From: Henriciella sp.
GTDB lineage: Bacteria; Pseudomonadota; Alphaproteobacteria; Caulobacterales; Hyphomonadaceae
Assembly: GCA_030066975.1 (NCBI GenBank)
Contig: JASJAO010000003.1
Location: 124,001 to 188,000, forward strand
DNA length: 64,000 nt
Direction: 5' to 3'
The notes below the pieces were generated by a model. The model did not search any database, was not told the origin of the DNA, and was given only the letters and a program-made list of their open reading frames with translations. How positions within the stretch are numbered: position 1 is the first letter of the stretch; every line of letters starts with the position of its first letter. A program made the position numbers and the translations under genes. Shown here in pieces: positions 47,434-57,432 of this stretch.

Positions 47434-50148
47434 TCACGCTTCCGTCGCAAGTGGACCGATTTTTTGCAGCCGAAGGTCTGCGAGCGCCTGACAAACCTGT
47501 TCAAGCCTACACTCTAACTCTTTGAAATTTTTCTCTTTTCCTGCTTGCGCGAGTCGCTGAGCCAGTCCCTTGGAAAAAGCCGTCTGTGGAGCGTCAGCCC
47601 CTAAACTCAAACGCTGAACCTGCTGCAAAGGCTGCAGTAGTGCCCAGGCCGCTACTAGCACTTCAATCTCGCCTGGTGCGTACAAACCGGCCTTGCCGAT
47701 TGCCGAAATTGCGCCTGAGAGATCGGTGCGCAGGCCGGCAACATCATCCATCTGAAGCAACGCCTTTTGAATGAGAAACTCCAGGTCGACTAAACCGCCC
47801 TCACGCATCTTGAGGTCCCATACCCCTTGAGCTGGCTTTTCGCGGGCGAGGCGTTGTCGCATATCCAGAATATCCGCCGCTTCGGTTGACCGGTCTCCGC
47901 CATGCAAGATGGCATCCTTTGCGATATCAGAGACGCGTTTTGCCAAGCCTTCGTCGCCCGCAACCGGACGCAATCGCGTGAGCGCCATGCGTTCCCACGT
48001 CCAGGCCTGTGTCTGATGATATGTCTCAAAAGCCACAACCGAGGTCGCCACGGGCCCGGCGCGCCCGGAGGGCCGGAGGCGCATATCGACCTCATACAGC
48101 CGCCCTTCCCCGGTTTCGGCCGATATGGCGGTGATCAGGCGCTGCGTGAAGCGCGTGAACCAAGTCTGGGCATCGCCCGAGCCATCGGCGTCGTAAATCA
48201 CAAGCAGGTCCAGATCTGATCCCGCTGTCAGTTCACGTCCCCCCAATTTACCCAAGGCGGCAATCGTCCAACGTCCGGGTGGTTTGCCAAACCTATGCAC
48301 GGTTTCGGCTTCGGCAACTTGCGCCGTCAGCGTGACGCATGCCTCGGCGAGCGAACTCCACTCTTGCGCGGCGTCCTTTCCCGACAGTTGACTGTGTAAT
48401 AGCCGGTGGCCGATCAGGAAAGCCTGCTCGCCTTGCCACCGGCGTGCTGCGTTGATCGCTGTTTCGAAGTCGTGGGACGGGTCCGGCACTGGTTTCGGCG
48501 TGGCCTGTGCCGCCGAGAGCAAGACCTCCAACAAACGCGGACGTTTCGCGAGTATATCGCCAATCCGGGGCGCCAAAGCGAGTGTTCCGATGAGGTCGCT
48601 CAGCAAGTGTGGTTCAGCTTTCAACATGGACAGCGTCTCGACACCCGATCGAAGCCCCTCCAGGAAGCGCCCAAAGCGCAGAAACGCCTGGTCGGGTTCG
48701 CCGGTGTCCGACATTTCGGAGAGAATGTCGGGCAGCATGATGGTCAGCAATTCCCGGCCACGCTCTGTGCGTGTCGCCGGTGTTCGCCCGTGATGCCAGC
48801 GACGCACCGATTGGATGACACTTTCAGGATCCTGAAACCCGAGTTTGGTCAGTGTTTGAACTGTGCCGGGGTCCGAATCCACGCCCGTAAAGACAAGGTT
48901 CCCATCGATACGCGATGCGGTGCCGGGCGCTGAAGCGTCGGAAAACAGTTGGTTGTAGACACCGTGGACGGTTTCTCTGAGCGCCTGTAGCTCGGCATCG
49001 AAACTATCGAGATCGCTATGTCCGCATAAGTTGGCAACCTTCGCACGCTCTGCTTCAGCGGCAGGCAGCGAATGGGTCTGTTCATCCGCCACCATTTGAA
49101 TCCGGTGTTCGATATGACGCAGAGTTGTGTAGGCGCCATGCAGGGTCGACAGTGTCGTCTGATCCACAACGCCAATGTCGTGCAGTGCCTGCAAGGCAGA
49201 GAGCGTACCCGGACTGCGGACCGATGGGGATCGCCCGCCGAGAATGATTTGCTGGGTCTGCGCGAAGAACTCGATTTCGCGAATACCGCCCGGACCGAGC
49301 TTCAGATCTGGTGCGACGCCATTGACGTCATTGGCGCCGACTTTCGCATTGATCATGTTCTTGATCGCGTGCACATCGGCGATTGCCCAATAGTCGAGAT
49401 GTCGGCGCCAGACAAAGGGTTCCAGCATGTCGAGGAATGCCTTGCCGACATCAGCATCGCCAGCCGCCACCCGGCCTTTGATCCAGACCATGCGCTCCCA
49501 GTTCTGTCCCACAGATTCATAATAGGTTTCTGCGCGGCGCGTGGAGACCGCCACCGGTGTCGATCCCGGGTCCGGGCGGAGCCTAAGGTCTGTACGGAAG
49601 ACGTAGCCGTCGGCGGTTCTTCGGTCCAGAAAAGCCGTAGAGGCGCGAACGATCCGGCTCGCCGCATCCACGGCACCGCGCGGCCCGCCGTCAAATATGT
49701 CGGGATCAAAAAAGGCAGCGATATCAATATCGCTCGAATAGTTCAGTTCAAACGCACCCATTTTGCCGAGGGCGGCAACGAACAGGCCTCGTGTCGACAA
49801 GCCAAGCGTATCGGCCCCGGCGTCTAGCGCAGCCTGTAGAGCGGTATCGGCCAAACGGGTGATGCGGGCCGTGGTGTCAAGCAAAGGCGACGCGCCGCTT
49901 AGATCCAGCGCAGCAATGGAAAGATGCGCCTTTCCCTTTGCCTGGCGCAGCACTTTCGTAATCCGCTCGGCATCTTTCTCGCCGCCGAGGTCTGCGCAGT
50001 CAGCAAGAGCGGTTTCAAACAAACCGGTTGCGCCATGCGAGGCCAGTAGATCCCCGTACAAATCCTGCAGGCGCTTTAGATATGGAGCGTGTGTACCTGC
50101 GCACTCGATTGCACCGATTGGATCATCAGAAAGCGGGCGAACAATCAT
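47434..50148 (-). CDS. glnE: Bifunctional glutamine synthetase adenylyltransferase/deadenylase
   Basis: Adds or removes AMP on glutamine synthetase in response to PII and glutamine; 904 residues, near the usual length. Two nucleotidyltransferase domains each show the catalytic motif: GxxS-D-x-D in FELNYSSDIDIAAFFD (about 133-148, deadenylase half) and RELTAGSDLDLLVIYD in the C-terminal half (adenylyltransferase). Middle helical region WRRHLDYWAIADVHAIKN is typical. It lies 11 bases after the sensor kinase gene, matching alphaproteobacterial synteny with cycHJKL and degP. Start ATG at 50148. Confidence 0.95.
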   Translation of the reverse strand: MIVRPLSDDPIGAIECAGTHAPYLKRLQDLYGDLLASHGATGLFETALADCADLGGEKDAERITKVLRQAKGKAHLSIAALDLSGASPLLDTTARITRLADTALQAALDAGADTLGLSTRGLFVAALGKMGAFELNYSSDIDIAAFFDPDIFDGGPRGAVDAASRIVRASTAFLDRRTADGYVFRTDLRLRPDPGSTPVAVSTRRAETYYESVGQNWERMVWIKGRVAAGDADVGKAFLDMLEPFVWRRHLDYWAIADVHAIKNMINAKVGANDVNGVAPDLKLGPGGIREIEFFAQTQQIILGGRSPSVRSPGTLSALQALHDIGVVDQTTLSTLHGAYTTLRHIEHRIQMVADEQTHSLPAAEAERAKVANLCGHSDLDSFDAELQALRETVHGVYNQLFSDASAPGTASRIDGNLVFTGVDSDPGTVQTLTKLGFQDPESVIQSVRRWHHGRTPATRTERGRELLTIMLPDILSEMSDTGEPDQAFLRFGRFLEGLRSGVETLSMLKAEPHLLSDLIGTLALAPRIGDILAKRPRLLEVLLSAAQATPKPVPDPSHDFETAINAARRWQGEQAFLIGHRLLHSQLSGKDAAQEWSSLAEACVTLTAQVAEAETVHRFGKPPGRWTIAALGKLGGRELTAGSDLDLLVIYDADGSGDAQTWFTRFTQRLITAISAETGEGRLYEVDMRLRPSGRAGPVATSVVAFETYHQTQAWTWERMALTRLRPVAGDEGLAKRVSDIAKDAILHGGDRSTEAADILDMRQRLAREKPAQGVWDLKMREGGLVDLEFLIQKALLQMDDVAGLRTDLSGAISAIGKAGLYAPGEIEVLVAAWALLQPLQQVQRLSLGADAPQTAFSKGLAQRLAQAGKEKNFKELECRLEQVCQALADLRLQKIGPLATEA

Positions 50149-50159
50149 GCCCCATGAGT

Positions 50160-51551
50160 CTAGCCTTCGCGCGGTAAAGTCAATTTTACCGACAGGCCTT
50201 GGCCATTCTCACCTGCATCCAGATCAAGCCGGCCCCGATGGAAATTGATCACGGCTTCGACCAATGCGAGGCCAAGCCCAGAACCGGTTTGCGTTCGCGC
50301 CTCATCCAGGCGGACAAACCGCTGTTTAACCCGTTCGCGATCTACTTTCGGAATTCCGGGGCCCGTATCGCGAACGCTGAGCATCACATGCGTCGTGTTT
50401 CCGGTTGCTGAAAAGCGAATCTCACCGCCACGTGGCGTATACTTGACCGCATTGTCCAACACGTTCGCCAAGGCTTGCGCCAACAGGGTGCGATCGCCAT
50501 GAACGGCAAGGTCCCTGGCAATCTCAGCCGTGAAACTAAGCCCCGCCTCCTCACAGGCCGGTTCAAACAGCTCGGCCATCTCTTCGGCGAGTTCCGTCAT
50601 ATCGGTCTTCACCAGTTTGGCTTCAGATCCGGAATGAACGCGTGACAAGTCCAGGATCGCGTTGAAGGTCGAGAGGACTTTATCTACCTCTTCAACCGTC
50701 TGTCCGAGCGCATCGCGCGCCGTCACCTCATCCATTGGGCCGCGAAGGGTCACTTCCAAACGATTGCGAAGTCTCGACAGCGGTGAACGGAGGTCATGCG
50801 CGATTGAATCTCCCGCATGACGCGTCGCCGCCATTAGGGTCTCCAGCTTACTCAGCATTTCGTTCAGCTGCTCAGCGAGACGATCGAATTCGTCTCCGGA
50901 CCCGACAACCGGCACGCGCTTGGTCAGGTCTCCATGCATCACCGCATCTGCTGTCCGTGTCAGCGCATCGGCGCGCCGTGCAGCATATCGCGCACTGAAA
51001 AATCCACCCAGCAAAGCCAGCACGATACCGATGGGAGCGGCCGTGATCACGGACCGAGCGACCCGATTTACCAGTCGCAGGCGCTCATCCATCTTGATTC
51101 CAACGAGAAGAACACTGCCATCACCGAGACGGACGATACGACCTTCAATCGTTGTGATTTCCGGCGCACCGGAAGAAAGCGGGCGCTCAACCTCAAACGT
51201 GACTTCGCGGACTTGCCCAAGTTCACCTGGCTCAACCGGCATGCGCGGCATGTCGCCGACGATGGTTGTACCATCAGCGGTTTCAAACTGGTAGGTGAAG
51301 TCTCGCACGCGGACCAGCGCACGTTCGAGAAGCGACTGTTCCAGACGCTGCGGGCCGCCCGTATTCCAGGCGACCGCTAGGGTTCGGTATTCAGCTTCGA
51401 GGCGCATCTTGGCCTCAGAGCGCATGGCTCCGACGGTTGCCTGGAACAGGTATGCCAAAAGTCCTGCCGAAAACAGCGCAAACAGAACAGAATAGACGAG
51501 CGCTAGTCTGAATGTGGTCGTGCGGGCAAAGGCAAAGGAGCCAAACTTCAT
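50160..51551 (-). CDS. Sensor histidine kinase (OmpR-type partner)
   Basis: Inner-membrane kinase of 463 residues. Two transmembrane helices (about 14-36 and 165-188) flank a periplasmic sensor domain; then HAMP (about 188-240), the H-box with H252 in DSIAHDLRSPLSRL, and ATPase boxes NVLDNAVKYTPRGGEI, VRDTGPGIPK and GSGLGLALVEAVI. It overlaps the response regulator by ATGA and is followed by glnE. In alphaproteobacteria this pair sits beside degP; an envelope-stress or metal-sensing role is likely but not shown. Confidence 0.93.
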   Translation of the reverse strand: MKFGSFAFARTTTFRLALVYSVLFALFSAGLLAYLFQATVGAMRSEAKMRLEAEYRTLAVAWNTGGPQRLEQSLLERALVRVRDFTYQFETADGTTIVGDMPRMPVEPGELGQVREVTFEVERPLSSGAPEITTIEGRIVRLGDGSVLLVGIKMDERLRLVNRVARSVITAAPIGIVLALLGGFFSARYAARRADALTRTADAVMHGDLTKRVPVVGSGDEFDRLAEQLNEMLSKLETLMAATRHAGDSIAHDLRSPLSRLRNRLEVTLRGPMDEVTARDALGQTVEEVDKVLSTFNAILDLSRVHSGSEAKLVKTDMTELAEEMAELFEPACEEAGLSFTAEIARDLAVHGDRTLLAQALANVLDNAVKYTPRGGEIRFSATGNTTHVMLSVRDTGPGIPKVDRERVKQRFVRLDEARTQTGSGLGLALVEAVINFHRGRLDLDAGENGQGLSVKLTLPREG

Positions 51552-52222
51552 GCCTGCAGGCAGTACCCCGCACCACGAACGGTCTGCAAGAGCGCGTGAT
51601 CGAATTCCTTGTCAATCTTCGCTCGCAAACGGGAAATATGCACGTCAATCACATTGGTCTGGGGATCGAAATGATAGTTCCAGACCTTCTCAAGCAGCAT
51701 CGTCCGCGTCACCGTCTGGCCGGCATGACGCATCAAGAACTCCAGCAGTTTGAATTCGCGAGGCTGTAGATCGATCTGGGTTTCGCCGCGTGTGACTTTG
51801 CGCGACAGGAGATCCATTTCCAGATCCCCGACTTTCAGCTTGGTGACCGGTGGCTCGCCCTGGGTCTGACGACGCCCGAGCGCTTCGACCCGCGCCACGA
51901 GTTCTTCTGGTGCAAATGGCTTAGCAAGGTAGTCATCTGCCCCGACCTGCAGACCTTCAACCCGGTTGTCGACATCAGACAGAGCTGAAAGGAACAGAGC
52001 CGGAGTTGTTCCGCCGCCATTGCGAAACTCTTCCACGAGTTGCAGGCCCGGTTTAGCGGGCAACATTCGATCCACGACAAGCGCATCGAATTCATCTTCA
52101 CGCGCTCGCATCAGACCGCCAACGCCGTCGCCGGCCGTTTCTACCGAATGCCCCGCCTCACCCAGGACTTTCTCGATAAACTCGGCATGTTCCCGGTCAT
52201 CTTCTATAACAAGAACGCGCAT
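51548..52222 (-). CDS. OmpR/PhoB-type response regulator
   Basis: 224 residues. Receiver domain with D51 (LVVDRMLPAKPG), acidic D8-D9 and the lysine in YLAKPFAPEE; the winged-helix DNA-binding domain follows (LQPREFKLLEFLMRHAGQTV, then DPQTNVIDVHISRLRAKID). The receiver aspartate is followed by R rather than the common L/V-M. AAGGAG lies upstream of the ATG at 52222. It is downstream of degP by 18 bases and ATGA-linked to its kinase; probable control of the envelope-stress genes including degP. Confidence 0.94.
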   Translation of the reverse strand: MRVLVIEDDREHAEFIEKVLGEAGHSVETAGDGVGGLMRAREDEFDALVVDRMLPAKPGLQLVEEFRNGGGTTPALFLSALSDVDNRVEGLQVGADDYLAKPFAPEELVARVEALGRRQTQGEPPVTKLKVGDLEMDLLSRKVTRGETQIDLQPREFKLLEFLMRHAGQTVTRTMLLEKVWNYHFDPQTNVIDVHISRLRAKIDKEFDHALLQTVRGAGYCLQA

Positions 52223-52240
52223 GGCTCTTTCTCCTTTGGA

Positions 52241-53755
52241 CTAGTCTGCGTCAGCAATATCGACAGAAATAAATGAGGTTCGCTGCCCAACCCGAATTGC
52301 CATCAGCACTTTGTCACGATCCTGGCTCTTGGCCGTCGCGATAGCGGTTTCCAGATCCTCAACCGACGTCAAGGGAGTCCCGTTGACATCAAGGATCACC
52401 ATGCCCGCTTGAACCCCCATTTCACGGAAGGGACTGCCGCGACCAACAGATCCAATAATCATACCTGGTTCGCCTGGATCCAGATTGAGGGCATCGCGCG
52501 TCGCATCGTCGAGCGGCTTCAGCGTGATGCCGAGCGGCGCGTCTTCTGCCTCACCTTCACTTTCGGGTGCGTCGTTGTCGTTGGCTGAAAAGTCGGCGTT
52601 CGGGTCTTCCGGGCGCTCGCCCACAGTCACCGAGACATTGGTCCGGCTTCCATTGCGAAGCACAATGAAATCGTTCTTCGATCCGGCGGCGAGTTTACCG
52701 ACCAGACGTGTTGTTGCTGTCGCATCGTCAACCGATTCACCGTTAACTTCGATGATGATGTCACCGCGCTTGATGCCCGATTTCTTGGCTGGACTGTTGG
52801 CCACCAGGTCGGCAACAATCGCGCCCTTCGGTTCTGAGAGCCCGCGCGCTTCGGCCATATCCGGTGTTACATCCTGAATGGTCACACCGAGCCAGCCGCG
52901 AGACACACGCCCATCTCTGATCAATGTATCCGTCACGCTCTTGGCGAGGTCTGATGGAATCGCAAAGCCGATGCCGACTGATCCGCCAGTCGGGGAGAAG
53001 ATTGCTGTGTTTACACCGATAACGCGGCCATAGAGGTCAAATGTCGGACCACCCGAATTGCCGCGGTTGATGGCTGCATCAATCTGCAGGAAGTCCGTAT
53101 AGGGATTGGAATTGCCAAGATCGCGACCGTCGGCCGATAAGATCCCGGCTGTTGCTGTTCCCCCTAATCCGAACGGGTTGCCGAGCGCCACAACCCAATC
53201 GCCGCGGCGCAGCTTTGAGTCAGTTTCAAACTCGACATAGGGGTAAACACCCGGCTCTTTTACTTTGAGCACCGCAAGGTCTGTCTGGCTGTCGGTACCG
53301 ACCAGTTCGGCTTCCAATTCCCGGCCATCCTCGAGCGACACTTCAATTTCGGTCGCGTCTTCGACAACGTGATTGTTGGTGACGATGTAACCGGTTTCAG
53401 AAATGAAGAACCCAGAACCGAGCGAACGGGCTTCCCGTGTTGGCCCGTCATTGTCGTCGCCGTCTTCACCCTCGTCATCAGGGTCGGCCGGGCCACCCCG
53501 GAAGCGATCGAAGAAGCGCTCAAGCTCCGACAGATCACTTGCTTCACGCTCTGAAACCACATTGACGCTGACCACAGCGGGGCTGACGCTTTCGATCAGG
53601 TCCGCAAAGCTGAGCGGCGCTCCGGCTGGGGCTTCAAGGACAATTGGATTGGCGCTCGCCTCAAAGTTCTGCGGCCCCCAAACAAGGGCTCCCATCGCTC
53701 CTGCGCCGATCAAACCAGCAACCAATGCGTTACCGGAAATGCCAAACAATTTCAT
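52241..53755 (-). CDS. degP: DegP/HtrA periplasmic serine protease (Do family)
   Basis: Periplasmic protease/chaperone of 504 residues with signal or anchor helix at about 7-26. Catalytic triad H129 (VTNNHVVEDA), D159 (SQTDLAVLKV) and S234 (INRGNSGGPTFD) is complete. Two PDZ domains follow (about 270-365 and 410-500). A highly acidic loop (DDEGEDGDDNDG, about 93-104) sits in the LA loop region of the protease domain. The second PDZ is separated by an acidic linker. It is part of the conserved run from cycHJKL to glnE, with the two-component pair directly downstream. Confidence 0.95.
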   Translation of the reverse strand: MKLFGISGNALVAGLIGAGAMGALVWGPQNFEASANPIVLEAPAGAPLSFADLIESVSPAVVSVNVVSEREASDLSELERFFDRFRGGPADPDDEGEDGDDNDGPTREARSLGSGFFISETGYIVTNNHVVEDATEIEVSLEDGRELEAELVGTDSQTDLAVLKVKEPGVYPYVEFETDSKLRRGDWVVALGNPFGLGGTATAGILSADGRDLGNSNPYTDFLQIDAAINRGNSGGPTFDLYGRVIGVNTAIFSPTGGSVGIGFAIPSDLAKSVTDTLIRDGRVSRGWLGVTIQDVTPDMAEARGLSEPKGAIVADLVANSPAKKSGIKRGDIIIEVNGESVDDATATTRLVGKLAAGSKNDFIVLRNGSRTNVSVTVGERPEDPNADFSANDNDAPESEGEAEDAPLGITLKPLDDATRDALNLDPGEPGMIIGSVGRGSPFREMGVQAGMVILDVNGTPLTSVEDLETAIATAKSQDRDKVLMAIRVGQRTSFISVDIADAD

Positions 53756-53812
53756 TATGGTCTTTGCCTCCAGAATGTCTTGGGACTCAATGTGTTATGT
53801 TTATTACGAAAG

Positions 53813-53829
53813 TAACAGCCCTGCTGTTA
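53813..53829. terminator. Short hairpin between the OsmC-fusion gene and degP
   Basis: Perfect 7-bp stem TAACAGC (53813-53819) with GCTGTTA (53823-53829) around a 3-base loop, 20 bases downstream of the minus-strand hydrolase stop. No T-run follows on the minus strand (CTTTCGT), so intrinsic termination is uncertain; it may be a weak terminator or an RNA end-protection hairpin ahead of the degP promoter. Confidence 0.4.
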
Positions 53830-53848
53830 TTAAAGATCATTAAGCCGA

Positions 53849-55069
53849 TTATGTGACAAGTCGCGTTTCAATCGCAGCTTCCGATTCCAGGGTGCGGTGA
53901 ACCGGACACCGGTCTGCAATTTCAAGCAGGCGCGCGCGTTGTTCATCATCAAGATCTCCTTCGATCGTGATGTCTCTTGTAAATACGTCAATTCTATCCT
54001 TCGGGCCGCAATCCACACAATCCTTCGGGTGTTGTTTGGAATGGTTCAGATCTACGGTGACCCGCCTTAAAGGCCAGGATTTGCGCGCGGCATACATCCG
54101 CAAGGTCATAGCTGTACACGCACCCAGCCCGGCCGTGACCCAGGCATAGGGATCGGGCCCGGTCGCTGAGCCGCCAACCGAAACCGGTTCGTCGGCAAGA
54201 TATCGGCGGCCATCGATCAACACTTCATTTTGATAAGGTCTCAGTTCACCCGTTTCGCGTACGGTGACATCAAACGGAGTCTCGGATGCAGGCGTCCCGG
54301 TGATGACCGCGGAGGTCAGATAGCGCTCTGACCAACCCTCAATCACATTGGCGACGAATTCTGCATCCTCTTTCTTGCTGAGCAAATGATCTGCATTGTC
54401 GAGGCTGACAAAACTCTTTGGATGTTTGGCATTCACGAAGAGGTCCGTCGCCGATTCAACACCAACGACTGAATCTGTCGGCGCGTGCATGATCAGGTAG
54501 GGTCGCTTCAGCGTTCGCACCGCGTCCAGAACGCGCGACCCGCGAACATCTTCCAGGAAGGTTTTGGTGAGCACAAAAGGACGCCCAGCGAGGTCGACTT
54601 TAGCTTGGCCGGCCGCCTCAATCTCCGGAACGGCGAGCTTGAACTGGTTCACGACATGATCAGCTTCTGAAGGGGCCGCCAATGTCACCAGGGCTTTGAT
54701 GTCTGGCAACTCGCTAGCGGCGATGACAGCCGCGGCCCCGCCAAGCGAATGGCCGATCAGCAATTGTACGGGCCGTTGCTGGGCCTCCATCCAAGCAGCC
54801 GCATCAACCAGATCAGAAACGTTTGTGGAGAAGGCAGTGTCTTCAAACGCCCCGCCCGAGGCGCCCAACCCTGTGAAGTCAAACCTCAATACACCGATGC
54901 CACGTTCAGCGAGCTGGCGGGAAATCCGGGTCGCGGCAAGCGTATCTTTGGAACAGGTAAAACAGTGGGCGAACAGCGCCCAGGCTCGGGTTCCACTTTC
55001 AGGCGTTTCCAGAACGCCGCTCAGCGACACCCCGTCGCGGTTTTCGAACGTAACAGATTGGCTGGACAT
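53849..55069 (-). CDS. Alpha/beta hydrolase-OsmC fusion protein
   Basis: Two-domain cytoplasmic protein of 406 residues. The N-terminal alpha/beta hydrolase has the nucleophile S108 in LLIGHSLGGAAAV and a conserved HCFTCSKDT region; the C-terminal OsmC/Ohr-like peroxide-reducing domain has its two redox cysteines in GLGACTAMTLRMY and RCPVHRTLE. Such fusions are widespread in proteobacteria; substrates are unknown, and esterase plus organic hydroperoxide reductase activities are plausible. AGGAACC precedes the ATG at 55069; an upstream in-frame start is less likely. It sits between cycL and degP. Confidence 0.92.
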   Translation of the reverse strand: MSSQSVTFENRDGVSLSGVLETPESGTRAWALFAHCFTCSKDTLAATRISRQLAERGIGVLRFDFTGLGASGGAFEDTAFSTNVSDLVDAAAWMEAQQRPVQLLIGHSLGGAAAVIAASELPDIKALVTLAAPSEADHVVNQFKLAVPEIEAAGQAKVDLAGRPFVLTKTFLEDVRGSRVLDAVRTLKRPYLIMHAPTDSVVGVESATDLFVNAKHPKSFVSLDNADHLLSKKEDAEFVANVIEGWSERYLTSAVITGTPASETPFDVTVRETGELRPYQNEVLIDGRRYLADEPVSVGGSATGPDPYAWVTAGLGACTAMTLRMYAARKSWPLRRVTVDLNHSKQHPKDCVDCGPKDRIDVFTRDITIEGDLDDEQRARLLEIADRCPVHRTLESEAAIETRLVT

Positions 55070-55123
55070 ATTTCGGTTCCTTTTTCTCTGGCCCCAGGTA
55101 GGCTCAGATAGGCGGAACGACAA

Positions 55124-55546
55124 TCAATCCTCAATCTCATATTCGTGATCTGGCGCTACGCGATCAATTTCGGATTGGCTGGCCGTCGACCGGCGCGCGA
55201 TCAGCACAGCTGCGCCCGCGATAAGGATCGCAAACGGCAATCCCCATAATAGCATGCCCGACACGCCCTCGGCATCGGGTCGGAACAACACAAATTCTCC
55301 GTAGCGATCCACAAACCAGGACCGAATCTCGGCGTCGGATTTGCCTTCTTCGATCAACACCCGGACACGGTCGCGCATGTCTTCAGCGATATCTGAGGCC
55401 GATTGGCTGATCGGTTCGTTTTCACACGCCACGCATCGGATTTCACGCATCAGTTTCTGTGCGCGCGCCTCTTCCTGTGGATCGTCCAGAACAGAACCGG
55501 ACGATTGCAGCGACATGAAAAGTGCAAGCGTGGCGGCTTTGATCAT
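55124..55546 (-). CDS. ccmH: CcmH/CycL cytochrome c maturation protein
   Basis: Inner-membrane thiol-redox protein of 140 residues that keeps apocytochrome c cysteines reduced for heme attachment. The active-site CxxC is C38-x2-C41 in REIRCVACENEPISQS (usual form RCxxCQN). A signal segment lies at the N-terminus and a transmembrane helix at about 95-116. The ATG at 55546 overlaps the ccmF stop by ATGA. It is the last gene of the cycHJKL operon. Confidence 0.93.
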   Translation of the reverse strand: MIKAATLALFMSLQSSGSVLDDPQEEARAQKLMREIRCVACENEPISQSASDIAEDMRDRVRVLIEEGKSDAEIRSWFVDRYGEFVLFRPDAEGVSGMLLWGLPFAILIAGAAVLIARRSTASQSEIDRVAPDHEYEIED

Positions 55547-57432
55547 CCCGACTTCCCTCGTCCCGGGAACATAGAAAGAATACCGCCAATGCCTATAAGC
55601 AGAACGCCCCAATAGATAAGATCAATCATTGGGTTCACGAACACTTCAAACGTCCAACGCGGTGCCCCCTCGACTGTCCGCCGATCACCGATGGCGACAT
55701 AAAGATCGGACAGACCCGTCTTGTGGATTGCCGTTTCTGTTGTGGGCATACGCGCAGCAGGATAGATACGTTTTTCGGGCTGAAGCAGCGCTTCCACCCC
55801 ACCACGTGTGGCCGTCAAAGTGGCTTTGTCGGCATACCAGTTCGGTCCCTCAATTGGGTCCACATCTTCTAGTGTGAACGCCCAACCTGCAACCTCAGTC
55901 GACTGTCCGACCTCAAGTGCCAGGGTCGTGTGGCTGCGTAGGGACGTCTCTCCGACCGCACCGAGGACAAATACGCCTAAGCCGGCATGGGCCAGAGTCA
56001 TGCCCCAGACCCGCTTGGGAAGCTTGAACACGCGGCGGGGCAGTTTTGCCCTTCGGGCGAGTTCATAGATTGCCCCCCCAATCAGCCAAACCCCTAAGCC
56101 AAAGCCGACTCCGCTCAGCAATGGAATGTTCATGGGCCCAACCCCAAACAGAGCAAACACCCCGACGATGAGCAGGAACGCCGCCCCCCATTTCCAAAGG
56201 CTGGAGACATCCGCACGCCCCCAACTCCAGGCCTGCACAATAGGCAGGACGGCAAGCGCGATCGCCATGATCGGGGTAAACGTCAGATTGAAATAGGGCT
56301 CGCCCACCGACATGACTTCACCCGCTGCTTCAGCAATGAGCGGAAACATGGTTCCTAATAGAACGGTCAATGTCGCGACAAAGATCACCAGATTGTTGCC
56401 CATCAGGGCCCCTTCCCGGCTGATCAATAGATGTTCCGGTCCGCCTTTGAGGCTCGGTGCCCGGGCGGCAAATAGGGCGAGTGCCAGTCCGCCATAGAAC
56501 AGTAAGCCACCGAGCAAAAGGGATCCACGCAACGGATCGACCGCGAAGGCGTGCACACTGGTCAGCAAGCCTGAGCGGACCAGAAAGGCGCCCAAAATCG
56601 AGAAGCAAAACGCCATCACCGCAAGCAAAGTCGTCCATGCTCTGAAACTGCCCCGCTTCTCGGTCACGATTACGGAATGCAGCAAGGCCGCTCCGACCAA
56701 CCAGGGCATGAGACTGGCATTTTCCACCGGGTCCCAGAACCACCAGCCGCCCCACCCGAGTTCGTAATAGGCCCAGTAGGACCCTAGCGCGATCCCAAGC
56801 GTCAGAGGCACAAAAGCCGCCATGGCCCAGCGCCGCGCCGTGCGAGCCCAGATCTGATCGATCCGGCCTTCTATCAGCCCCGCTGCGGCCAATGCGAAGA
56901 CAAACGAATAGCCGACGTAGCCCAAATAGAGCATGGGCGGATGCGCCGCCAAGGCGGGGTCCTGCAAGAGAGGATTAAGATCACCGCCTTGAAGCGGTGG
57001 ATTGTCCAACCGGGTAAACGGCGACGATGCGAAGAGCAGATATGCCAAAGCCCCGGTGGTCAGCAATCCCTGCACACCCAGCGTTCGCGCTTCAAACACT
57101 TCGCGTCCCGTCCTTAGCCAATAGGCACCTGCAGCACCAAAGCCTGCCATCACCAAACACCACAGCGCCATCGATCCTTCATGGTTTCCCCATGTTCCGG
57201 CGAACTTGTAGATGAACGGCTTCATCGTGTGGGAGTTGTTGGTCACCAAGGCCACGGAGAAATCAGAGATCAGAAAGGCCCGAACGATCGTGAGGAACGA
57301 TACAAACAGCACAAGGAACGCCGCGATCGCCAAAAAGCCCGCCAGACGGCGGTCTCCTTTCAGCCCCACATAAGTGAGCAGCGCGCTGAGAGAAAAACCA
57401 ATGAAAGCAAGGAAATGTCCAAACTCAATCAT
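55543..57432 (-). CDS. ccmF: CcmF/CycK heme lyase subunit
   Basis: Large polytopic protein of 629 residues that joins heme to apocytochrome c with CcmH and CcmI. The heme-binding tryptophan-rich WGGWWFWDPVEN motif is at about residues 225-236, and many transmembrane helices are visible across the length. ATGA overlaps link it to ccmE before and ccmH after. Length is typical for CcmF. Confidence 0.95.
   Translation of the reverse strand: MIEFGHFLAFIGFSLSALLTYVGLKGDRRLAGFLAIAAFLVLFVSFLTIVRAFLISDFSVALVTNNSHTMKPFIYKFAGTWGNHEGSMALWCLVMAGFGAAGAYWLRTGREVFEARTLGVQGLLTTGALAYLLFASSPFTRLDNPPLQGGDLNPLLQDPALAAHPPMLYLGYVGYSFVFALAAAGLIEGRIDQIWARTARRWAMAAFVPLTLGIALGSYWAYYELGWGGWWFWDPVENASLMPWLVGAALLHSVIVTEKRGSFRAWTTLLAVMAFCFSILGAFLVRSGLLTSVHAFAVDPLRGSLLLGGLLFYGGLALALFAARAPSLKGGPEHLLISREGALMGNNLVIFVATLTVLLGTMFPLIAEAAGEVMSVGEPYFNLTFTPIMAIALAVLPIVQAWSWGRADVSSLWKWGAAFLLIVGVFALFGVGPMNIPLLSGVGFGLGVWLIGGAIYELARRAKLPRRVFKLPKRVWGMTLAHAGLGVFVLGAVGETSLRSHTTLALEVGQSTEVAGWAFTLEDVDPIEGPNWYADKATLTATRGGVEALLQPEKRIYPAARMPTTETAIHKTGLSDLYVAIGDRRTVEGAPRWTFEVFVNPMIDLIYWGVLLIGIGGILSMFPGRGKSG

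Noticed and set aside
49072-49827. 251-codon plus-strand ORF inside glnE
   Set aside because: Antisense to the conserved adenylyltransferase; no independent evidence.
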